A DNA stretch of 64,000 nt from Pseudomonas moorei. Its GTDB lineage: Bacteria; Pseudomonadota; Gammaproteobacteria; Pseudomonadales; Pseudomonadaceae. The translations under genes and the position numbers were made by a program. The notes beneath the pieces were generated by a model, which saw only the letters and a program-made list of their open reading frames with translations, was not told the origin of the DNA and made no database searches. How positions within the stretch are numbered: the stretch's first letter is position 1; each line of letters begins with the position of its first letter. The stretch is from positions 124,001 to 188,000 of the forward strand of contig NZ_VZPP01000012.1 of the NCBI RefSeq assembly GCF_008801475.1, in the 5' to 3' direction. Positions 52,752 through 61,347 of this stretch are shown here, piece after piece.

Positions 52752-55343
52752 TTAGACCGCAGGTGCCGTTGCCGTCTCGGCCACGGGTTTTGGCAGCGAC
52801 GACAGGAACGCCATGATCAGCGCCGCCAGGTAAGGCAGCGATTGCACCAGCAACATGGTGACCCAGAAGCGCATGTCATTGCTCGGCATGCCGTTGACCA
52901 GGAAGATCCCCAGCGCCGCGCCCCATAGCAGCAGCATGATGAACACCTCTTCGCGAGCTTCCGAAATCGCCACCCAGAAGCCGTGGTTGTCGGCATTTTT
53001 CGGGGTGCGGAAGAACGGAATGCTGCTGGTGAAGAAACCGTACAGCACCGCTTTGGCGATGGTGTGCGACAACGCCAGTCCGGCCAGGGCCGCGCAGAAT
53101 GCGTCTTTCAGGTTCACACCCACCGCACGGCGGTAGAGGAAGATGATCTTGCCGACCTTGAACACGAACAGTGCCAGAGGCGGGATTGCGAAGATCAGCA
53201 GCGGCGGATCGACCCGTTGCGGCACGATGATCATCGCCGCCGACCACAGCAGTGCACCAACGGTGAAGAAGATGTTCATGCCGTCCGCCACCCACGGCAA
53301 CCAGCCCGCGAGGAAGTGATAACGCTGGCCGCGGGTCAGTTGGGTGTCCTTGCCGCGCAGCAGGCTGGCGGTGTGGCGCTTGATGATCTGAATGGCGCCG
53401 TAGGCCCAGCGGAACCGCTGTTTCTTGAAGTCGATAAAGGTATCGGGCATCAGGCCCTTGCCGTAACTGTCATGGTAGTACGCCGCCGACAGACCTTTTT
53501 CGAACACCCGCAGACCCAGCTCGGCGTCCTCACAGATGCACCAGTCGGCCCAGCCCAGTTCTTCGAGCACTGAGCGACGGGTCATGGTCATGGTGCCGTG
53601 CTGGATGATCGCGTCACGGTCGTTGCGGGTGACCATGCCGATGTGGAAGAAGCCTTTGTATTCCGCGTAGCAGAGCTTCTTGAAGGTGCTTTCGTTCTGG
53701 TCGCGATAGTCCTGTGGCGATTGCACCACGGCGATTTTCGGATCGGCGAAGTGCGGCACCATGTGCTTGAGCCAGTTCGGATGCACACAATAGTCCGAGT
53801 CGATGACCGCGATGACTTCGGCGTCCTTGGCGGTATGCGGAATCAGGTAGTTCAGTGCACCGCCCTTGAAGCCGGCCAATGGCGCGACGTGGAAAAACTT
53901 GAAGCGCGGGCCGAGGGTTTCGCAGTAGTCACGCACCGGTTCCCAGACCGCCGGGTCCTTGGTGTTGTTGTCGATAATCAGGACTTCGAAGTCCGGATAG
54001 TCGAGGTTGGCCAGGGCATCGAGGGTCTGTTTGACCATCTCGGGCGGCTCGTTGTAGCACGGCACGTGAATCGACACTTTGGGGCGGTAGCTCGAATCAC
54101 CGACCACCGGCAGGAATTCCCGGCGGCGCTTGTGAGTCCACACCGCCTCGGCCAGTTCATGTGCCTCGGTGAGCAGCACGATAAACACACCGAGCGCACC
54201 AAGGGCGAGCAGGAAGCCCACCGTCAGGCTGAACCAGGTGCTGTATTGCTGGCTGTAGTCATAACCGATCCATACCAACACCGAACCGCAGAGGAACGCG
54301 ATAAACGTCAGGAAGGTACGACCACGTTGGCGCAGGGCCGAGCCGTCGATCATCAGCAGGGTCAGCGACAGCAGTGCGAGCACCACCGAGCCAATAGCCA
54401 GTACGCGCCATTGCGGAATGGCGACTACCGGGCCTTCGAAGTTGAATTTCTGCTGGCGCGCGGCATTGAACACGCCCCAATACGCGCCCACCGAACCTTC
54501 GTCGCTGGCCTTCCACGGCTGATCAAAGGCCTCGATCACGAAGTAGTTGAAGCCCTGGCGGTTGAGTTTATTGACCAGGTTGCGCAAGTAGATCGCCTGG
54601 TCTGCCGGCGACGCGTCGGCGCCCCCGCGCATGCGGCCGTTGCTCGGCCAGCCGACTTCAGACAGCAACAGCGGTTTTTTCGGGAACAGCTTTTTCAGGT
54701 CGCGGGCGCGGTCCAGAACGAACTGCTGAGCCTTGTCCACCGGGATAAATTCCCAGTAAGGAAGAACGTGCGCGGCGATCAGGTCGACGTGCTTGGCCAG
54801 TTCCGGGTGTTCTTCCCAGACGTGCCACTGCTCGGACGTGGTGACCGGCACCTTCACGGCGGCGCGAACGCGGTCCAGCAGTACGCTGAGTTCCTGGGCG
54901 GTAATTTCCTTACGGAAAATCGCCTCGTTGCCTACAACCACACGCACGACGCTGCGCGAAGTGTTGGCCAGCTCGATGGCCCGTGCGATTTCTCGCTCGT
55001 TACGCTCCTGGTCCGGGCTGATCCAGATCCCCAGGGTCACCCGCAGGCCGAATTCTTCCGCGAGCTTGGGGATGTCCTCCAGCGTGCCGTCGACCGAGTA
55101 AATACGGATGTTGTCCGTCAGCTTGCTCATGATTTCCAGATCGCGTCGCATCTGGTCGTCAGTGGGGTACTGGTCCTTCTGTGGGAATTGCCCCTGCTGG
55201 AACGGAGAGTAGGAAAAGCCGGAAATCTGTTCAGGCCAGTTGGGAGCGGTGACCGGGCGATTGATCAGTGCCCAGAAGCCGGTAAACAAGGCGGCGATGG
55301 CGAGCACCACCACCAGATTGAGTCCAAATTTACGCGATGACAT
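52752..55343 (-). CDS. ndvB: Beta-1,3-glucan synthase, GH17-GT2 fusion (NdvB)
   Basis: 863-residue inner-membrane protein. One N-terminal transmembrane segment (about 7-27) leads to a periplasmic glycoside-hydrolase-17-like domain (about 35-310: FSYSPFQQGQFP, NEAIFRKE, LLSEVGWPSNG). Two to three membrane segments (about 320-410) precede a cytoplasmic GT2 domain with VSIHVPCYNEPPEMV, IDSDYCVHP (DxD-type), CEDAELG and QQRFRW-like KKQRFRWAYG, then further C-terminal membrane segments. The combination is that of NdvB, which makes cyclic beta-1,3-glucan linked to biofilm antibiotic tolerance in P. aeruginosa. Lies directly upstream of dapE, the usual order. Weak ribosome binding site. Confidence 0.88.
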   Translation of the reverse strand: MSSRKFGLNLVVVLAIAALFTGFWALINRPVTAPNWPEQISGFSYSPFQQGQFPQKDQYPTDDQMRRDLEIMSKLTDNIRIYSVDGTLEDIPKLAEEFGLRVTLGIWISPDQERNEREIARAIELANTSRSVVRVVVGNEAIFRKEITAQELSVLLDRVRAAVKVPVTTSEQWHVWEEHPELAKHVDLIAAHVLPYWEFIPVDKAQQFVLDRARDLKKLFPKKPLLLSEVGWPSNGRMRGGADASPADQAIYLRNLVNKLNRQGFNYFVIEAFDQPWKASDEGSVGAYWGVFNAARQQKFNFEGPVVAIPQWRVLAIGSVVLALLSLTLLMIDGSALRQRGRTFLTFIAFLCGSVLVWIGYDYSQQYSTWFSLTVGFLLALGALGVFIVLLTEAHELAEAVWTHKRRREFLPVVGDSSYRPKVSIHVPCYNEPPEMVKQTLDALANLDYPDFEVLIIDNNTKDPAVWEPVRDYCETLGPRFKFFHVAPLAGFKGGALNYLIPHTAKDAEVIAVIDSDYCVHPNWLKHMVPHFADPKIAVVQSPQDYRDQNESTFKKLCYAEYKGFFHIGMVTRNDRDAIIQHGTMTMTRRSVLEELGWADWCICEDAELGLRVFEKGLSAAYYHDSYGKGLMPDTFIDFKKQRFRWAYGAIQIIKRHTASLLRGKDTQLTRGQRYHFLAGWLPWVADGMNIFFTVGALLWSAAMIIVPQRVDPPLLIFAIPPLALFVFKVGKIIFLYRRAVGVNLKDAFCAALAGLALSHTIAKAVLYGFFTSSIPFFRTPKNADNHGFWVAISEAREEVFIMLLLWGAALGIFLVNGMPSNDMRFWVTMLLVQSLPYLAALIMAFLSSLPKPVAETATAPAV

Positions 55344-55512
55344 AGCTATTTCGGGTTCCAAAGGCTGTGGAACGAAGGAACGGTTGGCTACCGCCAAGGG
55401 GCGCGCATCCTACACCGGCAGATCGCTGAACGTACATCGGACAGGGAAATGCTCGACATTGGGCAATGTGCTTTCACATAAGTTCTTACACTTGTAGCTT
55501 GAAAGTTAAATC

Positions 55513-55541
55513 TTATTAGAAGGCCGGACACCCTCTATAAT
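55513..55541 (+). promoter_or_regulatory. Promoter of tcdA
   Basis: TTATTA (55513-55518), 17-base spacer, perfect TATAAT (55536-55541). The -35 is weak. Start codon 27 bases after the -10, so a short leader. Confidence 0.55.
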
Positions 55542-55567
55542 GCGCGCCGGTTTTTGGGGTAATGGTC

Positions 55568-56380
55568 ATGAGTACAGAAGATCCGCGGTTTGCTGGTATC
55601 GCCCGTTTGTATGGCGTCGAGGGCCTTGAGCGCCTGCGCGCGGCCCATGTGGCGATCGTCGGCGTCGGCGGCGTAGGCTCCTGGGCGGCGGAAGCCATGG
55701 CTCGTAGCGGCGTGGGCGAGATTTCGCTGTTCGACCTGGACGACGTCTGCGTCAGCAATGCCAATCGTCAATTGCATGCGCTGGACGGCACCGTCGGCAA
55801 GCCCAAGGTCGAGGTGATGGCCGAGCGCCTGCGCGGTATCAACCCGGACTGTACCGTGCACGCGGTGGCGGATTTCGTCACCCGCGAGACCATGGCCGAG
55901 TACATCACGCCGAACATCGACTGCGTGATCGATTGCATCGACAGCGTCAATGCGAAGGCGGCGCTGATCGCCTGGTGCAAGCGCCGCAAGATCCAGATCA
56001 TCACCACCGGCGGCGCGGGCGGGCAGATTGATCCGACATTGATCCAGGTCTGTGACCTCAACCGCACCTTCAACGACCCATTGGCCTCGAAAGTGCGCTC
56101 AACCCTGCGCCGAGATTATGGCTTCTCGCGCACCGTGACCCGCCATTACAGCGTGCCCTGCGTGTTTTCCACCGAGCAGCTGCGCTACCCGAAACCGGAC
56201 GGCAGCATTTGCCTGCAGAAGAGTTTTGTCGGTGACGGTGTGAAGCTCGACTGCGCCGGCGGCTTTGGCGCAGTGATGATGGTGACGGCGACGTTCGGCA
56301 TGGTCGCGGCGACCAAGGCTGTGGATAAGATCGTGGCGGGGGTGCGGCGGCCGGCGGATCGGGTCAAACCTGAGGTTTGA
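55568..56380 (+). CDS. tcdA: tRNA threonylcarbamoyladenosine dehydratase
   Basis: 270 residues, E1-like (ThiF/MoeB fold) enzyme that cyclises t6A37 to ct6A37. ATP-binding IVGVGGVGSWAAEAMARSG near 30, LFDLDDVCVSNANRQ near 57, and the catalytic Cys region DCIDSVNAKAALIAWCKRR near 120. The ATG at 55568 has GGGG 8 bases upstream; the ATG at 55562 is too close. It converges with csdA/sufE, which in E. coli supplies sulfur relay to TcdA. tsaB (35235) makes the precursor modification. Confidence 0.93.
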   Translation: MSTEDPRFAGIARLYGVEGLERLRAAHVAIVGVGGVGSWAAEAMARSGVGEISLFDLDDVCVSNANRQLHALDGTVGKPKVEVMAERLRGINPDCTVHAVADFVTRETMAEYITPNIDCVIDCIDSVNAKAALIAWCKRRKIQIITTGGAGGQIDPTLIQVCDLNRTFNDPLASKVRSTLRRDYGFSRTVTRHYSVPCVFSTEQLRYPKPDGSICLQKSFVGDGVKLDCAGGFGAVMMVTATFGMVAATKAVDKIVAGVRRPADRVKPEV

Positions 56381-56397
56381 CGGTTGTTGCTGATGGC

Positions 56398-56413
56398 CTC
56401 ATCGCGAGCAGGC
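56398..56413. repeat. Truncated REP half
   Basis: CTCATCGCGAGCAGG is one arm only; it breaks off at the stop codon of the sufE-like gene (56416). Confidence 0.6.
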
Positions 56414-56415
56414 CA

Positions 56416-56820
56416 TTAACCTGCCAAGTCACGCATCCGCTGTAAAACAGCATTCAAACCATTGCTACGGGACTGGGACAACTGGCGACCGAGCCCCAGT
56501 TGATTGAACCAGTCCGGTAAATCCACCTGTTGCAACTCAGCCGCCGACAAGCCGTTGACCCGTGCCAGCAGCAGCGCTACCAATCCGCGAATCAACCGCG
56601 CATCGCTGTTGGCGCTGAACTGCCAATGACCATCGCGCAGCTCGCCCACCAGCCATACCTGGCTTTCACAGCCGTGCACGCGGTTGGCCTCGACCTTATC
56701 CTCATCGCTCAACGCTGGCAGGCGTTCGCCCCATTGCATCAACAGGCGTGCCCGTTGTTCCCAGCCAGGTGCATTCTGAAAGGCTTGCAGGGCGGTCACG
56801 GCATCGGCGGGCAAACTCAT
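56416..56820 (-). CDS. SufE-family sulfur acceptor (CsdE-like)
   Basis: 134 residues. Accepts persulfide from the cysteine desulfurase encoded just upstream. The key Cys is in VHGCESQVWL (residue 51), followed by RLIRGLVALLLARVNGLS, typical of SufE/CsdE. Overlaps the desulfurase gene by four bases (ATGA), so the two are made in step. Confidence 0.9.
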   Translation of the reverse strand: MSLPADAVTALQAFQNAPGWEQRARLLMQWGERLPALSDEDKVEANRVHGCESQVWLVGELRDGHWQFSANSDARLIRGLVALLLARVNGLSAAELQQVDLPDWFNQLGLGRQLSQSRSNGLNAVLQRMRDLAG

Positions 56821-58022
56821 CGCAGCAACTCCAGTGCCTGATCCAGGGCTTCAAAGAAACGCTCAAGGTCTTCAGAGTCATTGTATAACCCCAGCGACAC
56901 CCGAATTGCTCCGGCCAGTTGAAGGCTTTTCAGCAATGGCATGGCGCAGTGATGGCCGGCGCGAACGGCGATCCCTTGCTCGGTCAGCAAGTGGGCCAGA
57001 TCGGCGTTATGCACACCCTCGACGGTAAAACTGGCCAGTGCCACTTGCGGTGCACCCAGCAGGCGGATGCCGTTGCGCGCCTCAAGGCCTTTGATCAGAT
57101 AGTCATGCAGTGCCGCTTCATGGGCGGACACGGCGTCCTGATCAAGCCCGGCGAGGTAATCCAGAGTCGCGCCCAGACCGATCACACTGGCAATGGGCGG
57201 TGTGCCCGCCTCAAATCCCAGCGGTGCAGGGCGAAAGCGTGCGTCGTGGTAGTTGGCGTCCAGCACCATCTCGCCGCCGAACTGCCAGGGCTGAAGCTGT
57301 TGCAGGGCTTCATGGCGTCCAAACAGCACGCCCAGGCCATCGGGGCCATAGAGCTTGTGGCTGGAAAACACATAGAAGTCGCAACCCAGTGCCTGGACGT
57401 CATGTCGACCATGGACCACGCCTTGGGCACCGTCGATCACAGTCAATGCATTGTGCGCCTTGGCCATCGCCAACAGTGCGGGCAATGGTTGCCAGGCGCC
57501 GAGCACGTTGGACAACTGGCTGACCGCCAACAGGCGAGTGCGCGGGCCGACCAATTGCGCCGCGGCTTCGAGGTCGATCAGACCGTCGGCGGTCAGCGGC
57601 AGGATCACCAGTTTCAATGCGCGACGCTTCGCCAGTTGCTGCCATGGCAGCAGGTTGGCGTGATGTTCCAGGGCGCTGATGACAATTTCATCGCCCGGGT
57701 TGAATACGTGTTCCAGGCCATAGGCCAGGAGATTCAGCGCAGACGTCGCGCCGTGGGTGAAGATAATCTGCCCGCTGTCACCGGCATTGAGCCACTGGGC
57801 GACTTTGCTGCGGCTGTCCTCGAACGCCTGGGTGGCGTGAGCACCTGGCAGGTGTTGCGCCCGATGCACGTTGGCCGCGCCATTGGCGTAGTAATGCGTG
57901 AGGGCATCGAGCAGGGCTTGAGGTTTTTGCGTGGTGGCGGCGCTGTCCAGATAGGTCTGGTCTTGCCGTTGCAGCGCGGCGATGGCCGGAAAGTCGGCGC
58001 GCCAGGGGGAGGGAATCATCAT
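56817..58022 (-). CDS. csdA: Cysteine desulfurase (CsdA/SufS type)
   Basis: 401-residue class V PLP enzyme that takes sulfur from cysteine. TYLDSAATTQKP near the N-terminus, EHHANLLPWQ near 119, PLP-binding Lys in FSSHKLYGPDGLG near 225, and the active Cys in RAGHHCAMPLL near 360, in the type II context. It pairs with the SufE-like acceptor, with no sufBCD genes nearby, so the CSD rather than SUF system is more likely. Confidence 0.9.
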   Translation of the reverse strand: MMIPSPWRADFPAIAALQRQDQTYLDSAATTQKPQALLDALTHYYANGAANVHRAQHLPGAHATQAFEDSRSKVAQWLNAGDSGQIIFTHGATSALNLLAYGLEHVFNPGDEIVISALEHHANLLPWQQLAKRRALKLVILPLTADGLIDLEAAAQLVGPRTRLLAVSQLSNVLGAWQPLPALLAMAKAHNALTVIDGAQGVVHGRHDVQALGCDFYVFSSHKLYGPDGLGVLFGRHEALQQLQPWQFGGEMVLDANYHDARFRPAPLGFEAGTPPIASVIGLGATLDYLAGLDQDAVSAHEAALHDYLIKGLEARNGIRLLGAPQVALASFTVEGVHNADLAHLLTEQGIAVRAGHHCAMPLLKSLQLAGAIRVSLGLYNDSEDLERFFEALDQALELLR

Positions 58023-58066
58023 GCTTTTGAGCCCTGTTGAACTTGGGCGGGCGTACGCCAGACCCC

Positions 58067-58168
58067 TGTGGGAGCGAGCCTGCTCGCGATGATCGACTGG
58101 ACGACACGGGCTATCTGATGCCCCGCGTTATCGTTGACGTCCATCGCGAGCAGGCTCGCTCCTACAGG
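58067..58168. repeat. REP pair
   Basis: Inverted arms TGTGGGAGCGAGCCTGCTCG and CGCGAGCAGGCTCGCTCCTA, between dapD and csdA. Confidence 0.87.
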
Positions 58169-58184
58169 TGAGCTTGTGTGACGC

Positions 58185-59219
58185 TTAGTTGTGAGCGTGC
58201 AGCGCTTCGTTCAGTTCGATCGCCGATTTGTGGGTTTTGCACTCCACGGCACCGGTTTCCGAATTGCGACGGAACAGCAGGTCAGGCTGTCCGGCCAGTT
58301 CACGGGCCTTGACCACTTTGACCAACTGATTTTTCTCGTCCAGCAGCGCCACTTTGGTGCCAGCGGTCACGTACAGGCCCGATTCAACGGTGTTGCGGTC
58401 GCCCAGCGGGATACCTATACCGGCGTTGGCGCCGATCAGGCAGCCTTCGCCCACCTTGATCACGATGTTGCCGCCGCCCGACAGGGTGCCCATGGTCGAG
58501 CAGCCGCCGCCCAGGTCAGAGCCTTTGCCGACGAACACGCCGGCCGATACACGGCCTTCGATCATGCCCGGGCCTTCGGTGCCGGCGTTGAAGTTGACGA
58601 AACCTTCGTGCATCACGGTGGTGCCTTCACCAACGTAAGCGCCCAGGCGCAGACGTGCCGCGTCAGCGATACGCACGCCGGCCGGTACGACGTAGTCGGT
58701 CATTTTCGGGAACTTGTCTACCGAGAACACTTCGAGCAATTCGCCACGCAGGCGGGCTTCCAGTTGATGCTCGGCCAGTTCGGCCAGGTCGATTGCACCC
58801 TGGCTGGTCCATGCCACGTTTGGCAGCAGCGGGAACACACCGGCCAGGTTCAGGCCGTGCGGCTTGACCAGGCGATGGGACAGCAGGTGCAGCTTGAGGT
58901 AAGCCTCAGGCGTGGAAGTCAGTTGAGCGTCTTCGGCCAGAATGGTCGCGACCAACGGCTTGTGGCTCTCGGCCAGACGGGTCAGCAGGGCGGCCTGGGC
59001 AGCGTCGACCGCTTTGACCGCTTCAGCCAGTTGCGAAGCCTGTGCGGTGGTGAAGGCGATGGCCTGGTTGCCTTCGGTGTAGCCCAGAATCGGGGCAATG
59101 GCAGCGATCAGTTCGGCGGACGGATTGAGCAATGGCTGCGCGTAAAACACTTCCAGCCATGCGCCTTGACGGTTTTGAGTGCCGACACCAAAGGCCAGGC
59201 TGAACGGGGTAGTGGACAT
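58185..59219 (-). CDS. dapD: 2,3,4,5-tetrahydropyridine-2,6-dicarboxylate N-succinyltransferase
   Basis: 344 residues, the long DapD form found in pseudomonads rather than the 274-residue enterobacterial form. The C-terminal half is a left-handed beta-helix (GAYVGEGTTVMHEGFVNFNAGT, GRVSAGVFVGKGSDLGGG, GECLIGANAGIGI-type repeats, residues 190-300). Acts one step before DapC in the succinylase branch of lysine/DAP synthesis. AGAGGT precedes the ATG at 59219. The ArsC-like gene lies 32 bases upstream on the same strand. Confidence 0.94.
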   Translation of the reverse strand: MSTTPFSLAFGVGTQNRQGAWLEVFYAQPLLNPSAELIAAIAPILGYTEGNQAIAFTTAQASQLAEAVKAVDAAQAALLTRLAESHKPLVATILAEDAQLTSTPEAYLKLHLLSHRLVKPHGLNLAGVFPLLPNVAWTSQGAIDLAELAEHQLEARLRGELLEVFSVDKFPKMTDYVVPAGVRIADAARLRLGAYVGEGTTVMHEGFVNFNAGTEGPGMIEGRVSAGVFVGKGSDLGGGCSTMGTLSGGGNIVIKVGEGCLIGANAGIGIPLGDRNTVESGLYVTAGTKVALLDEKNQLVKVVKARELAGQPDLLFRRNSETGAVECKTHKSAIELNEALHAHN

Positions 59220-59251
59220 GTTGATACCTCTAGCAAATTGGAACGGGCTGC

Positions 59252-59614
59252 TTACTTGAGTGCTGCCGCGTAGATATCTGGCTTGAAGCCAATCAGGGTT
59301 CGGTCACCGAGATCGAGCACCGGGCGCTTGATCATCGAAGGTTGTGCGAGCATCAGCTCGATGGCTTTCGACTGGTCGAGATCGGCTTTGCGTTCGTCGT
59401 CGAGCTTGCGAAAGGTCGTGCCTGCACGGTTCAACACCACTTCCCAGCCGTGCTCGTTGCACCATTGGGTCAGGTGTTCACGGTCGATACCGACCGCCTT
59501 GTAATCATGGAAGTCATAGCTGACAGCGTGTTCATCAAGCCAGGTGCGCGCCTTTTTCATGGTGTCGCAGGCTTTGATGCCGAAAAGGTGCAATGTTTTA
59601 CTTGAAACGGTCAA
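59252..59614 (-). CDS. ArsC-family protein (YffB-like)
   Basis: 120 residues, thioredoxin-fold ArsC/Spx family. Seen: LFGIKACDTMKKARTWLDEH with the single conserved Cys (C16), and RPVLDLGDRTLIGFKPDIYAAAL near the C-terminus. TTG is the start, with GGGGG seven bases upstream; there is no suitable ATG or GTG. Only one Cys of an arsenate-reductase triad is visible, so a glutathione-dependent thiol role is likelier than arsenate resistance. Probably cotranscribed with dapD, 32 bases away. Confidence 0.88.
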   Translation of the reverse strand: MTVSSKTLHLFGIKACDTMKKARTWLDEHAVSYDFHDYKAVGIDREHLTQWCNEHGWEVVLNRAGTTFRKLDDERKADLDQSKAIELMLAQPSMIKRPVLDLGDRTLIGFKPDIYAAALK

Positions 59615-59680
59615 GGAATCGCCCCCTTTACAGGTGCCGGGAATAAAAGGTCCGGGATTATGCCATGGAAGCGCAAATCC

Positions 59681-59773
59681 TGTGGGAGCGAGCTTGCTCG
59701 CGATGGCGGCTTAACATTCAACATTGATGATGGCTGATCCGGCGCTATCGCGAGCAAGCTCGGCTTCGACAGG
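59681..59773. repeat. REP pair
   Basis: Arms TGTGGGAGCGAGCTTGCTCG and CGCGAGCAAGCTCGGCTTCG face each other, with ACATTCAACATTGATGATG between. Confidence 0.82.
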
Positions 59774-59886
59774 GTTTGGGGTGATAGCGGTGATTGTTGC
59801 GTGCGACATTGGTGCAAAGGTCAGTGCACAGTCTAAGCGGCTGATATGGCACTTCAATGCTGTCGATCGCCCGGGAACCCTGCGTT

Positions 59887-60362
59887 ATGCAAATCGCCTG
59901 TACCGTCGTGATCATGTTAATGCTGGTCGGCGTTTTACGCCTGATCGGACAGGTGATCCCACTGCCGTTGCCGCTGTTATAGATCACCGCCGGTGCGCTG
60001 CTCGCCTGGCCGGCACTATTGATGCACAGGCTGCAGGGCGAGGCGCTGATGAGCAATGTCTAGAGTCTGGTGACGTTCAAGTTCGCCCTGGTTGCAGCGG
60101 TGACGGGCGTGTTTTCGCTGGCCAGCGCCAGTATGGGCATTGCCGGAGTTTGCCTTCAACTGTGCCTTGGTTCCCTTTTCAAAGTGGGCGCAAGACCGCT
60201 TCAGATGGACCTGTTGTAGCGTCGCTTGCGTTTGAAAGCGCTACGGGCGCAGCAGCTTGAGTTGTACAGCTCCAACGTCATCACCGTATTGGTGATGACG
60301 TGCTTCGAGAAATGTTGGGGAAGCTGGACTTAAGTGAGGCTGATCTGGGGGTGGTGAAATAG
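59887..60362 (+). pseudogene. Decayed cation:proton antiporter (NhaP-like) remnant
   Basis: The segment starts MQIACTVVIMLMLVGVLRLI and continues PLPLPLL, stop, ITAGALLAWPALLMH, which reads as the first membrane segments of a Na+/H+ antiporter. A later frame has VTFKFALVAAVTGVFSLASA, and the end reads RLRLKALRAQQLELY, then in another frame IGDDVLREMLGKLDLSEADL to the TAG at 60360-60362, resembling the cytoplasmic tail of long antiporters. At least two stops, one frameshift and a large internal deletion (about 160 codons remain of over 500) make it non-functional. Family assignment is by recognition only. Confidence 0.7.
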
Positions 60363-60409
60363 CCAATTACTTGCCTGACAGGCGCGGTAGTTTGTATTGC
60401 GCATTGTCG

Positions 60410-61159
60410 TTAATCCTTGGGATAAGCCATGCGCATAATCGCAATATCTCCGTCACTAATTGCCCAGGTTTCCGACTGGGCCCAATTGTCAGTCGTCCAT
60501 TCAGGAATGATTTCATAATGCATGACGGAGTCTCCGTCATAAGGGATGTAGGTGTGTTGGTCGTTTCGAGGGAGGGGCAAGATATTTTTGTCGACTACAC
60601 TCTTACTCCAGCCATAATGTTGTATGCAGTATTTATAAGTGTTCTCGGCATTCCAGGGGATTGCAGAATCGGGGTGCTGGTGAGCGTGTTCCGCCCCAAG
60701 GGCATGTCCGAATTCGTGCATGACCACATACTTGAATCGGCTGTCGCCGGGTACCCATTTCAGAAACATACTTGGGCCTCGCCTAAGCTCGTCAGTGCCG
60801 CCGATGTCGTCGATAAGGGCGTCTGTACCGATAGCAGAGGACTGAACGCCGTCTGGTGGGTTTAAAAAGATTCGGATATCGCCTATCTCGCCATTTATAA
60901 ACTCAAACTTCAGGTTAACGTAGGGGAGCCATTCACTGGCGGCCTCCTTTACCGCTGCAATAGCTTCCGCACTGGCGTCGTACATGGCGATTTTGAGCGT
61001 TTTTCCGTTTTTCCAATACTTTGTATGGGATCCAATATTTCTTTTCGGGCGACTTGAAGAGCGGGTGTTGGAATTAAGAGGGCGTTCTTGAGTGGCTGCG
61101 TTATAAGAAGAGGAGTTGCTAGTGGGGGTGATTGTTGTGCAGGGGATAAATGAGGTCAT
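60410..61159 (-). CDS. Astacin-like zinc metalloprotease
   Basis: 249 residues from ATG 61159. Zinc site HEFGHALGAEH (148-158: His, Glu, His, His) followed by a Met-turn SVMHY (211-215), the combination of astacins (M12A). The astacin Glu/Arg after the third His (HExxRxDRD) is replaced by AHQHPDSA, so it is a divergent member. N-terminus (1-50) is Ser/Thr/Asn-rich with a KYWKNGKTLKIAM domain start; no signal peptide is visible, so export would need a non-Sec route. Base composition is richer in A/T than the neighbours, consistent with horizontal acquisition. Its promoter must lie downstream of the dapC terminator, in the C-free stretch. Confidence 0.85.
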   Translation of the reverse strand: MTSFIPCTTITPTSNSSSYNAATQERPLNSNTRSSSRPKRNIGSHTKYWKNGKTLKIAMYDASAEAIAAVKEAASEWLPYVNLKFEFINGEIGDIRIFLNPPDGVQSSAIGTDALIDDIGGTDELRRGPSMFLKWVPGDSRFKYVVMHEFGHALGAEHAHQHPDSAIPWNAENTYKYCIQHYGWSKSVVDKNILPLPRNDQHTYIPYDGDSVMHYEIIPEWTTDNWAQSETWAISDGDIAIMRMAYPKD

Positions 61160-61182
61160 GGTTGTACGTCCGTGTATCAAGC

Positions 61183-61296
61183 AAGGGGTTGTTGGTTGTT
61201 TGGTGGTGTTAGTTGTTTTGTTGAGTGGGTATGTTGGGTTTAATGGGGTTTTGAAAATAATGTTTGGTTGGAGGTTTGTATAGAGGGTGGTTGTAA
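61183..61296. promoter_or_regulatory. 114-base stretch without C on the plus strand (G-free leader of the protease gene)
   Basis: No cytosine occurs on the plus strand between 61183 and 61296; read in the direction of the protease gene the strand is C/A/T only and rich in CAA and ACC. It lies 24-137 bases before the start codon and so would form a largely unstructured, G-free leader. A possible -10 (TATACA, about 61278-61283 on the minus strand) is present; no good -35 is visible. Confidence 0.55.
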
Positions 61297-61309
61297 CTGA
61301 AAAGATCAG

Positions 61310-61334
61310 CCCGCACTGCGTTGCACAGTGCGGG
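61310..61334 (-). terminator. Terminator of dapC
   Basis: CCCGCACTG and CAGTGCGGG form a perfect 9-bp stem with a 7-base loop; on the minus strand CTGATCTTTT follows. It begins 14 bases past the dapC stop codon (61348). Confidence 0.7.
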
Positions 61335-61347
61335 TAATTATAAAAAG

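Noticed and set aside
53598..55340. 580-codon plus-strand frame opposite ndvB
   Set aside because: Antisense to the GH17-GT2 coding sequence, with no domain of its own.
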